A stretch of 64,000 bases of DNA, taken from contig NZ_JANJZT010000007.1 in NCBI RefSeq assembly GCF_024622975.1, forward strand, positions 62,001-126,000, read 5' to 3'. Position numbers and translations under genes: made by a program. Every line of letters starts with the position of its first letter. Within the stretch, counting starts at the first letter, position 1. The notes beneath the pieces were generated by a model. The model saw only the letters and a program-made list of their open reading frames with translations. It was not told the origin of the DNA and searched no databases. Shown piece after piece: positions 1 through 8,174 of this stretch. The DNA is from Blautia caecimuris (GTDB lineage: Bacteria > Bacillota > Clostridia > Lachnospirales > Lachnospiraceae).

Positions 1-148
1 TGATTATACATTTTTCCGGTGGAATTGTAAACAGAAATTTTTTGTCTGCATAATGTGTTTTTGCGTATTTTTTCACAAATCTTCTGTTTATAACCCTGAT
101 AACAGAAGTCAGATATTGCTGCTCCTTCCGTTCCCGGTAATCCGGTCA

Positions 149-192
149 GAATATATTCCAAATCGCCTTCCGCCATGACATTTTGCCCTGTA
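149..192 (+). repeat. Truncated copy (A) of a dispersed two-hairpin intergenic element
   Basis: This stretch carries ATTCCAAATCGCCTT and ATTTTGCCCTGTAT, which recur in the same order and spacing at 61536-61579. The match stops after CCTGTAT, so only the first hairpin of the element is present and it is degenerate. Other copies lie at 45777-45842, 58210-58308 and 61529-61632. No coding role is seen. Confidence 0.6.
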
Positions 193-233
193 TTAAAATT
201 ATACAATGTATAAAAATGCAATATTCTTTATAA

Positions 234-260
234 AACGCTCCTTCCGGAAGCGTTCTTTTT
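234..260 (+). terminator. Short intrinsic terminator at left edge
   Basis: AACGCT (234-239) pairs with AGCGTT (249-254) around a GC-rich loop, followed by CTTTTT. It probably ends a plus-strand transcript that begins left of the window. The stem is short, so this is moderate evidence. Confidence 0.5.
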
Positions 261-263
261 CCG

Positions 264-292
264 TTGCGGTACACGCCAGAAACGTGTATACT
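264..292 (+). promoter_or_regulatory. Sigma-A promoter for the small cysteine-rich gene
   Basis: A -35 box TTGCGG (264-269) and a -10 box TATACT (287-292) are separated by 17 bp. They sit 57 bp before the ATG at 349 on the same strand, so they are a plausible promoter for that gene. Confidence 0.6.
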
Positions 293-348
293 GATAAATG
301 AAATTTTATTCACCTTTTTTACAGGTATACACTTTAAGGAGGTTTTCC

Positions 349-543
349 ATGGAAGAGGAAATCATTGAAATCAATCTCTCCGGTTTTTGCCGTACCTGCA
401 ACAGCATGCAGACTGTCACCTGCGAATATATTCCCACCGAAAGCGGCAGGAAACTGGATGTTATGAACTGCGCCCACAAAACCTGCCGTCATCATGCAGC
501 CTGCGCTATTTACCGGGAAGCCCATGAAAACGAGCAGATATGA
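349..543 (+). CDS. Small cysteine-rich protein, unknown function
   Basis: This 64-residue protein starts at the ATG at 349, not at the earlier in-frame ATG at 298, because AAGGAGG lies just before 349 and the promoter's -10 box overlaps the region before 298. It has six cysteines: a CxxC pair at residues 14 and 17, then Cys25, Cys41, Cys46 and Cys52, with two histidines at 48-49. That pattern suggests a small zinc ribbon. There is no signal peptide or membrane segment. The stop codon lies inside the terminator hairpin shared with the convergent ABC permease. I do not recognise a named family. Confidence 0.75.
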   Translation: MEEEIIEINLSGFCRTCNSMQTVTCEYIPTESGRKLDVMNCAHKTCRHHAACAIYREAHENEQI

Positions 544-570
544 ATTCTCTCATATCTGCTCGCTTTTTCC
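531..570. terminator. Bidirectional terminator between the small gene and the ABC permease
   Basis: A perfect 13-bp stem (531-543 with 550-562, CGAGCAGATATGA and its complement) is followed by CTTTTTCC on the plus strand and by a T4 run on the minus strand. It ends both converging genes. Confidence 0.85.
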
Positions 571-579
571 ATCTTTCCT

Positions 580-2583
580 TTACTCTGCTTTTTCCAAAAT
601 CCTGTAATAGGATCTTGCTGTCACTGCATAGATCACGCCATAGACTGCTGCAAATATAATCACTGTTACTGCCGTACATATAAGAAACAGCCTGGTATTT
701 GACATGCCCACCAAAAGAAGCAGCCTTTTCATCAAAGGAAATGCCATTCCAATATGGACACATGCCGTAATCAGCGGAAGGAAAAATACCATAAGAATCT
801 GTCTGTGAATCGAGGCTTTTACTTCTCTGCGGCTCATTCCCACTTTTCTCATGATCTCAAAACGCGCCTTATCCTCATACCCCTCAGAAATCTGCTTGTA
901 GTAAATGATCAGCGCTGTTCCCATAAGGAACACTCCGCCCAAAAGGATTCCCACAAACAGCAGTCCTCCATTCAGCCCGTAAAAGTTTTCTCCTTCCTCT
1001 GCATAAGAACGACTGGAAACATAATCCTGTTCCTGAGCAAAATATCCCTGCTCTTTAAACTTCTGAATACTGTCATTCAGCATCTGCCTGCACTTAATGG
1101 CTGCCGCATCATCTCCCGGCACCTGAACTCCAATGCTGGATGTAATGGAATATCCGCCGCCCTTCGCTTCATTCTGCAACTGATTGATTTTTTCAAAGGT
1201 TTTTTCATCTGCTACAAAGTACAGAGTTTTTACAAAATCCATACTCAGCTGACCTGAGATCTCCGGGCGCTTTTTCAGTCTGCCGGATATTTTAAATTCC
1301 TGGTTCTCCAGAATAATGCTGTTTTCTTCTGTTCCGTAAGCCAGAAGACTGCCTTCAGGCACATCCTGCTTTTCTCCTGTCACCTGTTCACTGAAGCTGT
1401 CCGGAATAATTACCAGCGTTGCAATATTCTGTGTCTGTGACTGTCCTGCTTGCGGATCCATATTTAACCGGTTTCCTTCCATAACGCCTATGAGAGAAAG
1501 ATAAATCTGAGACTCCACACTTTCTACCGGAATATTTTTTTCTTCCAGTTCCGTTCTTATAAACTCCTGCGCCATATACGCTTCTTCCGGAGAATGTCCG
1601 TGGAAATCCACATTTACGTCACAAGGGTACTGAGAACGGATAGTATCCTCGATTCCCATATTCAGGCTTACCGTAGTAGACAGCATCAGAAGCACTCCTG
1701 TACTCAGAATACAGATGCTTGCAAGACCTACCGCATTCTGTTTCATCCGATAGAGCATTCCCGAGACACTGGTAAAATTCTGAAGCTTATAATAAAACTT
1801 TTTTCTCCTGCGCAGCAGCTTCAAAATCACAATACTGCCTGAAGTAAATACCAGATATGTTCCTGCCATAACAAGAAGGACTGCTATAAAAAAGACTCCC
1901 AGCGCATCAATAATCGATTCTGTGGTAACTGCCAGATAATATCCGGTTCCCAGACAGCCAAATCCCGCAATGGCCATAAAAAGCTTGCTTTTTGGTTCCC
2001 GCTCTCCTGCATTGCCTCCGGACAGCAGTTCTACCGGCCGGCTGAAATGCACCCGCCTCAGATTATTAAAAAGTGTCAGTACAAGAATCACTCCATAGGA
2101 TACCGCACAGACCTTGATTCCTTTCCAGGAAATATAAAATCCAAACTTTGCGGGAATACGAAGGATTTTCAGAAGAAGCAAAAGCGCCAGCTTACTTCCA
2201 AGGATTCCTGCCGCCAGTCCTCCTGCCAGGCTCGCAATACCTGTGAACACTGTTTCCACAAGCATCAGATGACTGATGTGCCTTTTTTCCATACCAAGTA
2301 CATTGTAAAGTCCCAGCTCCTTCTGCCTTCTTTTCATCAGAAAGCTGTTGCAGAACAGAAGAAAGATCACTGAAAAAACGCCGAGAATAAAGACTCCCAT
2401 GCTCACAATGGCTGCCACATCCCTGCCGCCTCTCATATTTACAGTGTCCGGGCTGGTGACAATAAACATCATGATATAAAGGACTGCAATACATCCCATA
2501 CAGGAAAGCATATACGGAATATAGGTTCCCCTGTTTTTCTTAATATTGGTAAGCGCAAGTCTCAGAAACATCCCTTTACGCAT
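580..2583 (-). CDS. BceB-type ABC transporter permease (FtsX family)
   Basis: This is the membrane subunit of a peptide-antibiotic resistance ABC transporter of the BceAB/VraFG group. It acts in the cytoplasmic membrane with the ATPase encoded just upstream. The 667-residue chain shows the expected plan: an N-terminal TM helix after an FLRLALTNIKKN start, FtsX-type helix blocks, a large extracytoplasmic domain of about 200 residues (roughly residues 310-520), then three C-terminal helices. Candidate starts are GTG 2592, ATG 2583 and ATG 2571; 2583 has a GAGG six bases upstream. The frame overlaps the ATPase gene's end, so the two are translationally coupled. In known systems the large loop binds the peptide and lipid-linked target; the substrate here cannot be read from sequence. 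Confidence 0.9.
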   Translation of the reverse strand: MRKGMFLRLALTNIKKNRGTYIPYMLSCMGCIAVLYIMMFIVTSPDTVNMRGGRDVAAIVSMGVFILGVFSVIFLLFCNSFLMKRRQKELGLYNVLGMEKRHISHLMLVETVFTGIASLAGGLAAGILGSKLALLLLLKILRIPAKFGFYISWKGIKVCAVSYGVILVLTLFNNLRRVHFSRPVELLSGGNAGEREPKSKLFMAIAGFGCLGTGYYLAVTTESIIDALGVFFIAVLLVMAGTYLVFTSGSIVILKLLRRRKKFYYKLQNFTSVSGMLYRMKQNAVGLASICILSTGVLLMLSTTVSLNMGIEDTIRSQYPCDVNVDFHGHSPEEAYMAQEFIRTELEEKNIPVESVESQIYLSLIGVMEGNRLNMDPQAGQSQTQNIATLVIIPDSFSEQVTGEKQDVPEGSLLAYGTEENSIILENQEFKISGRLKKRPEISGQLSMDFVKTLYFVADEKTFEKINQLQNEAKGGGYSITSSIGVQVPGDDAAAIKCRQMLNDSIQKFKEQGYFAQEQDYVSSRSYAEEGENFYGLNGGLLFVGILLGGVFLMGTALIIYYKQISEGYEDKARFEIMRKVGMSRREVKASIHRQILMVFFLPLITACVHIGMAFPLMKRLLLLVGMSNTRLFLICTAVTVIIFAAVYGVIYAVTARSYYRILEKAE

Positions 2584-3343
2584 AAGCCTCACCGCCTGTC
2601 ATCAGAACTGTCAGCGTATCTGAGATCATCTGATACATTTCCTGACGTGATTTCGTTCCTCTGTAAATCTGATGGAACACTTCTCCGTCTTTAATAAAAA
2701 GAACTCTGGAGGCATGACTTGCGGCCTGGGCGCTGTGTGTTACCATAAGAATGGTCTGTCCTGCATCATTGATCTCCCCAAACATGGACAAAAGAGAAGC
2801 TGCTGCTCTGGAATCCAGGGCTCCTGTAGGTTCGTCTGCCAGAATAATCCTCGGATCTGTGATCAGAGCCCTCGCTACTGCCGCCCTCTGCTTCTGTCCG
2901 CCGGAAACCTCATAGGGATATTTCTCCAGGATCTCTGTAATGCGAAGAGCCTTTGCAACAGGCCGGATCTTCTGCTCCATTTCACGGTAATCCTCCCCTG
3001 CCAGCACCAGTGGAAGATAAATATTGTCTCTGAGGCTGAACGTATCCAGAAGGTTAAAATCCTGGAATACAAATCCCAGATTATTTCTCCGGAAAGCGGA
3101 AATCTCCTTTTCCGTTAAATGGACAATGCTTTTTCCATCAAGAAGCACTTCTCCCTCTGTAGGACGATCCAGAGACGCCAGGATATTCAGAAGCGTTGTT
3201 TTTCCGGATCCGGATTCTCCCATGATCGCCACAAATTCTCCGCTTTCTACAGAAAAAGTCACGTTGGCAAGCGCCTGAACCTGATTTCCTCCAAATCGCG
3301 TACTGTATATTTTCTTTACATTTGTTACTTCCAGTAAAGCCAT
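2576..3343 (-). CDS. BceA-type ABC transporter ATP-binding protein
   Basis: This is the 255-residue ATPase that powers the BceB-like permease. Visible motifs are Walker A GESGSGKTT (42-50), the Q-loop glutamine at 94, the signature SGGQKQR (147-153), Walker B with Asp170/Glu171 and the switch His203. The frame is open for 51 codons further upstream, but the ATG at 3343 is preferred: it has GGGAGG ten bases before it, it gives the canonical family N-terminus MALLEVTNVKK, and the longer version would begin inside the promoter. It overlaps the permease gene. Bce-type transporters are induced through a BceRS two-component system; such a system lies at 10823-12490 and a BceR-like box lies upstream of this gene. 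Confidence 0.92.
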   Translation of the reverse strand: MALLEVTNVKKIYSTRFGGNQVQALANVTFSVESGEFVAIMGESGSGKTTLLNILASLDRPTEGEVLLDGKSIVHLTEKEISAFRRNNLGFVFQDFNLLDTFSLRDNIYLPLVLAGEDYREMEQKIRPVAKALRITEILEKYPYEVSGGQKQRAAVARALITDPRIILADEPTGALDSRAAASLLSMFGEINDAGQTILMVTHSAQAASHASRVLFIKDGEVFHQIYRGTKSRQEMYQMISDTLTVLMTGGEAYA

Positions 3344-3431
3344 GATTCTGTTTCCTCCCGTCATACGCGCCCCTTTCACTTCCATATCTGACATTTCCTG
3401 TGTGCAGCGCGCAGTTTTATTTTGTAACCTC

Positions 3432-3461
3432 AGTATACAGAAAAGAGAAACCGTATGCCAT
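3432..3461 (-). promoter_or_regulatory. Putative promoter of the bceAB-like operon
   Basis: On the minus strand, -10 TATACT (3437-3432) follows a weaker -35 ATGGCA (3461-3456) with an 18-bp spacer. A weak -35 is typical of promoters that need an activator, which fits the BceR-like box about 70 bp upstream of the inferred transcription start. Confidence 0.5.
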
Positions 3462-3482
3462 AACTTTGGCTTACAGTTTCTC
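3445..3482 (-). terminator. Putative terminator of the fructan operon
   Basis: GAGAAACCGTATGCC (3445-3459) and GGCTTACAGTTTCTC (3468-3482) form an imperfect 15-bp stem, followed on the minus strand by CTTTTCTG. It lies 35 bp after the GH91 stop. It overlaps the -35 region proposed for the bceA-like gene, so it could also have a regulatory role. Confidence 0.6.
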
Positions 3483-3490
3483 TCTGTATG

Positions 3491-3504
3491 TGACATTTTT
3501 GTAA
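3491..3504. promoter_or_regulatory. BceR-like operator box
   Basis: TGACA-TTTT-TGTAA matches the TNACA-N4-TGTAA box described for BceR-type response regulators in Bacillus-group bacteria. It is upstream of the bceA-like promoter, at about -66 to -79. The match is seen directly; binding by the regulator encoded at 11819-12490 is inferred. Confidence 0.6.
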
Positions 3505-3516
3505 GGTTGACAGGAA

Positions 3517-4866
3517 TTACATAGCCTCTAATTCCGGAGTAGCTCTGAAAGCATTTCTTTTTCGGTCCAGAATTACCTGTTTTTCACTTCCAGAATCAAG
3601 AACAATATTTTCCTCTGACTTTTCTTCCACAAGAACATGCACTACATCAAGCTTTCTGCGTCTGTCTCTGCCTGTAAGGGCATTTACCTGTGCTGCAAAA
3701 CATGCCTCCGATGCTTCCGCATCCAATTCTGCCATTGCAACAATATGATTAGAAGCAATGTAGTTACCGTTTCCGGAAATCAGCCGTATGATAACCGGTC
3801 TTTTGTCCGCCGGTTTTATCGACTCCAAAGACACTGTTTCCGAAATGTGATTAGCAATAATGGAATTATTACTGCCGCTGATTCTGAGAATACCAAACTG
3901 ATCATCCAGACCATTATCCACACCGATCAGCGGTGTCCACGGCTCATTATCCCGGAGAAAATGATTAGAAGAAATCATATTTTCCGAACATGCTCCTTCA
4001 AACACCAGCATTCCAGGATAAAAACCATGAAATCTGTTTCCTGTGATTGTAGATTTCGCCACATCTTTAAAGGTGACACTGCTGGTTCCACGGGGAAAAA
4101 TATTGTTGGCATTAATCAAAAGGCCTCCAAAATTCTGTGCAAATATCGAATACCCCTTATATCCGGCTCCCATAAGATTATCCGTAATCTTTGAGGCCTG
4201 TCCCCAGCCTCGAAGCTCAATGCAGTTGCCACATTCCGCAATAAAATTATCATGAATGGATAATGCATCTGCATGATAAACTGTAATTCCATGTTCCAGA
4301 TACACAAATCCCATACCGGTAATCCTGAACGAGTCCTGGGCGCTTCCAACATAAATTCCTGTTTTTCCATTTACATATGTATTTTCCACATTGTCAATAT
4401 CAGTTCCATCATCCACAAAATGCAGACCGTCAATACAGAAATTTTCAAATTCCACAGAGCTGATCCGGGGATTTCCTTCACGCTTCACATAAAATGCTGC
4501 TCCATCTTTCTCATCATCCTCTGGATTTACATCTAAGTCTACGAGAATACGGCTTCCGCCCGGCCAGATCTCATGCAGATCCTTCCACTCCTTTTCCGGA
4601 AGATTATAACGGATACTGGAAGATACAAACCCATGGCCTGTTCCCATAATCTTTAAATAGCTGAGATCAATGACCACCTGAGTGCGAAGATGATAATCCC
4701 CTGATGGAATAAAGATTACTGCTCCCGGTTTTCCTCCTTCACAATGATCAGAATCAGACTGTCTCCTCTTGATATCTGCTATAATACTATTAAGAACTTC
4801 CCCAATATCTTCATATGGATTTCCTGTATCCCAATTTGTCACATCATAATAATTTTTATCGAACAT
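3517..4866 (-). CDS. GH91 family enzyme, probable intracellular difructose anhydride hydrolase
   Basis: This 449-residue right-handed beta-helix protein belongs to the inulin fructotransferase / difructose anhydride (DFA) III hydrolase family, recognised from its YYDVTNW start and rung pattern. With the start at ATG 4866 (AGGAGG eight bases upstream), Asp206 and Glu217 are 11 residues apart, the spacing I recall for the catalytic pair of this family. There is no signal peptide. Secreted inulin fructotransferases carry one, so a cytoplasmic enzyme that opens imported DFA to a difructose is more likely. It is the last gene of an operon with a fructosidase and a sugar importer. Fructotransferase activity or another DFA isomer cannot be excluded. 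Confidence 0.85.
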   Translation of the reverse strand: MFDKNYYDVTNWDTGNPYEDIGEVLNSIIADIKRRQSDSDHCEGGKPGAVIFIPSGDYHLRTQVVIDLSYLKIMGTGHGFVSSSIRYNLPEKEWKDLHEIWPGGSRILVDLDVNPEDDEKDGAAFYVKREGNPRISSVEFENFCIDGLHFVDDGTDIDNVENTYVNGKTGIYVGSAQDSFRITGMGFVYLEHGITVYHADALSIHDNFIAECGNCIELRGWGQASKITDNLMGAGYKGYSIFAQNFGGLLINANNIFPRGTSSVTFKDVAKSTITGNRFHGFYPGMLVFEGACSENMISSNHFLRDNEPWTPLIGVDNGLDDQFGILRISGSNNSIIANHISETVSLESIKPADKRPVIIRLISGNGNYIASNHIVAMAELDAEASEACFAAQVNALTGRDRRRKLDVVHVLVEEKSEENIVLDSGSEKQVILDRKRNAFRATPELEAM

Positions 4867-4901
4867 TCTTAAAACCTCCTGTTCCATACTCCTCATCTAA
4901 T

Positions 4902-6380
4902 CTAAGACAATTTTAATCCATATGTTTCCAGACCGGATATCACTGCTTTCCCACCATACGCACTCATGAAGATCTGATTCTGTTCATCTGATGCAAATAC
5001 ATTATTGGAATGATTATTACTGTACTGATCTGCAAAAATTTCAACCGAACTGCGATCCACAAAAACATGAACATCCAGTTCATTTTTTTCTTTCAGGTTT
5101 AATATACTTCTAGAAATCCCTTTGCTCCATCCGTCTCCAAAATTTCTGTCCACACTCATTTCCCCCTTTTTCAGGTCAAAAAGGCAGACTGTATTTTTTC
5201 CGTCTCCACAGCGCAGCTTTATCTCTACCTGATCTGCCGTGGTTTCCTGCAAATCCAGATTAAACTTTATTTCATAACAGATTCCATCACCGGCTTTAAT
5301 TTCTGTTTCCTGCTCTTCAAGCACAAATTTTTCTTTTTTTATTGGATTCACACGCAGATTTTCCAGCTCTTTTACAGGAACAAACTGAAGTAAGCCATCT
5401 GGTTTCTTTCTTACTTCCCTTGGAAGATTAAAAAATCCACTCCATCCCTCTCTGTATGACGGTCCCCAGTCCTTCCATAACGGCATCCATTCCCATTCAT
5501 TCGCCCAGGCAACCATAATTCTTCTGCCATCCATTGTTTCAAAAGATTGTGGAGCATAGTAATCCAGACCCCAGTCAATTTCCTTACTTATATAATAATC
5601 AAATTTTCCAGTTTCATAGTCAAAGTCTCCAACCATATACACAGAGGTATGATCTCCTGCTCCCATAGGGGAGAATGTCAGAACATACTGATCTCCTGCC
5701 TGAAAAAAGTCCGGGCATTCCCACATAAATCCCCACTCTCCTCGACTTTCTGCAAGTACATTAAAAAATGACCAGTGAAACATGTCTTTTGATCGGTAAA
5801 GCAGGGCAAGACCTTTGTTATCCCGACTTGCACCGCACACCATATAGTACGTGTCACCGTGTTTCCATACCTTTGGATCCCGGAAACAGTCTGCCTTAAT
5901 CCCTTTGGGAGCTCTCAGAACAGGATTTCCCCCATATTTTTCGAAATGGATTCCATCTGTACTGTATGCAATGCACTGAGTCTGTTCTACTCCATTTCCA
6001 TTATTTGCCGTCCCTGTATACATCAGGAACAGCTTATCTTCACAGACAATGGCGCTTCCGGAAAAGCATCCGCCCTTAGGATAATCATCATATGACTCAC
6101 TTGGAGCAAGAGCCAGGGGAAGGTATTCCCAGTGAATCAGATCTTCACTGACCGCATGTCCCCAGTACATACAGTCCCAAAATGCCCCATAAGGATTACA
6201 CTGATAGAAAAAATGATACTTTCCCCTGAAACAGATCAGTCCGTTCGGATCATTCATCCATCCTGCCTGAGGCATAAAATGATACTCCTGTCTCATGCTT
6301 CCTTTGCTGACAAGCTCTTTTTTTCTGTCTATTTCTTCCTGAGCTCTCTGGATATTTAACTGCATTAAATTTCTTTCCAT
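4902..6380 (-). CDS. GH32 beta-fructofuranosidase / fructan hydrolase
   Basis: This 492-residue cytoplasmic glycoside hydrolase releases fructose from fructosides. The three family motifs are intact: WMNDPNG (41-47, nucleophile Asp44), RDP (167-169, Asp168) and ECPD (221-224, acid/base Glu221). The five-bladed propeller is followed by a C-terminal beta-sandwich from about residue 350. No signal peptide is present. It lies between the importer permease genes and the GH91 gene, so its natural substrate is probably the difructose made by the GH91 enzyme or short fructo-oligosaccharides. No phosphotransferase gene is nearby, which argues against sucrose-6-phosphate. The start at 6380 follows AGGAGCAGGTT. 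Confidence 0.93.
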   Translation of the reverse strand: MERNLMQLNIQRAQEEIDRKKELVSKGSMRQEYHFMPQAGWMNDPNGLICFRGKYHFFYQCNPYGAFWDCMYWGHAVSEDLIHWEYLPLALAPSESYDDYPKGGCFSGSAIVCEDKLFLMYTGTANNGNGVEQTQCIAYSTDGIHFEKYGGNPVLRAPKGIKADCFRDPKVWKHGDTYYMVCGASRDNKGLALLYRSKDMFHWSFFNVLAESRGEWGFMWECPDFFQAGDQYVLTFSPMGAGDHTSVYMVGDFDYETGKFDYYISKEIDWGLDYYAPQSFETMDGRRIMVAWANEWEWMPLWKDWGPSYREGWSGFFNLPREVRKKPDGLLQFVPVKELENLRVNPIKKEKFVLEEQETEIKAGDGICYEIKFNLDLQETTADQVEIKLRCGDGKNTVCLFDLKKGEMSVDRNFGDGWSKGISRSILNLKEKNELDVHVFVDRSSVEIFADQYSNNHSNNVFASDEQNQIFMSAYGGKAVISGLETYGLKLS

Positions 6381-6395
6381 AACCTGCTCCTGTCC

Positions 6396-7226
6396 TTATC
6401 CTTTTACTGCACCGGCAGTCATTCCCTGCACAATATATTTCTGAGCAGCCAGCGAAATGATCATAACCGGGAAACTGAATAGAAATGCTCCTGCACACAT
6501 AGGTCCTAAATCAAGATTATATGCTGATAAAAATCCTGCCAGGCCTACAGTAAATGTTTTGGCATTTGTGCTGGTCAGAAGAAGAGCAACCAGAAAATCA
6601 TTCCATGCAAGAAACAGAGTGAAAATAAATGCTGTTGCCAGTCCCGGCTTGCAAATTGGAAGAATCACTCTCCAAAAAGTCTGCAAACTGTTGGCGCCAT
6701 CCATATACGCTGCTTCGTCCAGCGTAGTGGGAACTCCTTCATAAAAGCTCAGCATAGTCCACATAACAAATGGCATGTTAATGGCTGCATATACAATGAT
6801 CAGTGCAATTTTTGTGTCATAAAGCCCAAGATTACAGATCAGTTCATAAATCGGCACTACAATGCTAGACGTAGGAATCATTTTCAGACACAGCACCAAA
6901 ACGATTAACAGAACTGACAGCTTTGCGCCTGATCTCTGAATAGCATAAGCCGCAAGAGAACCAAGGATCAGGGCAATGATTGTGCTGATAAGAGCAACTG
7001 TCAGACTGTTGAACAAAAACTTCATCGCATCCATTCTTTCCAACAGTCCGGAAAAGTTTTCAATTGAAAAGACCTTGGGGAAAAATTTCGGCGGAACTGC
7101 AATCACCTCTGACCCCGGCTTAAATGCACAGCAAATCACATAAATATATGGAAAGAGCCAGCCCACTGTAAGAATCACTGACAGAGCGATTCCAAGCTTT
7201 TTTCCTGTTTCTCCTTTTCTCTTCAC
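6396..7226 (-). CDS. Sugar ABC importer permease, MalG type
   Basis: This is the second membrane subunit (276 residues) of a carbohydrate importer of the MalFGK class. Six membrane helices are predicted, and the cytoplasmic coupling (EAA) loop appears as EAAYMDGANSLQTFW followed by a conserved proline segment. It starts with GTG at 7226, with AGGAGG well placed upstream. It pairs with the MalF-type subunit just upstream and with the binding lipoprotein before it. No ATPase gene occurs in the cassette, so the pair probably uses a shared MsmK/MsmX-like ATPase encoded elsewhere. Confidence 0.93.
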   Translation of the reverse strand: MKRKGETGKKLGIALSVILTVGWLFPYIYVICCAFKPGSEVIAVPPKFFPKVFSIENFSGLLERMDAMKFLFNSLTVALISTIIALILGSLAAYAIQRSGAKLSVLLIVLVLCLKMIPTSSIVVPIYELICNLGLYDTKIALIIVYAAINMPFVMWTMLSFYEGVPTTLDEAAYMDGANSLQTFWRVILPICKPGLATAFIFTLFLAWNDFLVALLLTSTNAKTFTVGLAGFLSAYNLDLGPMCAGAFLFSFPVMIISLAAQKYIVQGMTAGAVKG

Positions 7227-7250
7227 TATTTTCGCCTCCTATTACACTGA

Positions 7251-8135
7251 TTAGCTGTTCTTTTTCTTTGGATTCCATAAGCTCTGCATAAAGACCAGGG
7301 TAAATACAACCAAAACAACAATGAATACAACTGCCATAGCGCTTGCATAGCCAATATCATTGTACCTTGTCAAAGTTTTATAGATCATAATACTGATCGT
7401 TTCCGAAGAACTGTTAGGACCTCCCTCTGTCATAGCCCAGATAATATCAAAGGTTCTGGCAGCATCTATGATTCTTACAGACAAAGCAGTCAGCAAAACT
7501 GGTTTAATCACAGGGAGTTTGATATAAAAAATCTGCTGCAGAAGATTTGCGCCATCAATTTTTGCTGCTTCTGTCATACTGGAATCAAGTCCCTGCAGAC
7601 CAGCCAGTATCATCAGCATCATAAAAGGAGTTGTCAGCCATATATCTGCAATACAGCAGGCAATCAGCGACCATTTTTCGTCTGCAAGCCATAAAATGTC
7701 GCTGCTGCTGGATAAAATTCCGATCCGCGCCAGAAGCTCGTTTACTATTCCAAAGCTGGAGCTCATCATTAATTTCCAGGTAAGTCCTGCAACTAAAGGC
7801 GCAATCATAAGAGGAGCCATCATAAAGGAACGAATAATCTTGCTTCCCTTATAATCCATTTCAAAAAACAAAGCGAACAGCAGTCCCAGAAGCGTCTCCA
7901 CACCAACTGCAATCACAATGTACAGCAATGTATTCTTTAACTGTTTTAAGAATCCTCCTGCTGTAAATGCCCGGATATAATTATCAAGCCCTACAAATGT
8001 CCTGTCTCCTGTCAGCCCAATATCAAAAAAGCTGTCTGCCACCATGGTTATAATTGGATAGATCAGAAACGCACCCATAAATATCGCGCCTGGCAGGAAA
8101 AATAATAATAAGGTTTTCTTTGAAATTAATTTCAT
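7251..8135 (-). CDS. Sugar ABC importer permease, MalF type
   Basis: This 294-residue inner-membrane permease has the family's hydrophobic helices and a coupling loop EAAKIDGANLLQQIF. The frame opens with GTG at 8147, but the ATG at 8135 has AGGTGG upstream at good spacing and gives a typical MKLISKKTLL start. With the MalG-type protein it forms the channel for the sugar delivered by the lipoprotein encoded at 8175. The adjacent GH91 and GH32 genes suggest difructose anhydride or short inulin-type oligosaccharides as the cargo; this is inferred from context. Confidence 0.93.
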   Translation of the reverse strand: MKLISKKTLLLFFLPGAIFMGAFLIYPIITMVADSFFDIGLTGDRTFVGLDNYIRAFTAGGFLKQLKNTLLYIVIAVGVETLLGLLFALFFEMDYKGSKIIRSFMMAPLMIAPLVAGLTWKLMMSSSFGIVNELLARIGILSSSSDILWLADEKWSLIACCIADIWLTTPFMMLMILAGLQGLDSSMTEAAKIDGANLLQQIFYIKLPVIKPVLLTALSVRIIDAARTFDIIWAMTEGGPNSSSETISIMIYKTLTRYNDIGYASAMAVVFIVVLVVFTLVFMQSLWNPKKKNS

Positions 8136-8174
8136 ACCCTTTACCACCTTTTCGTACAGGGAAAGTCTCCCCTG

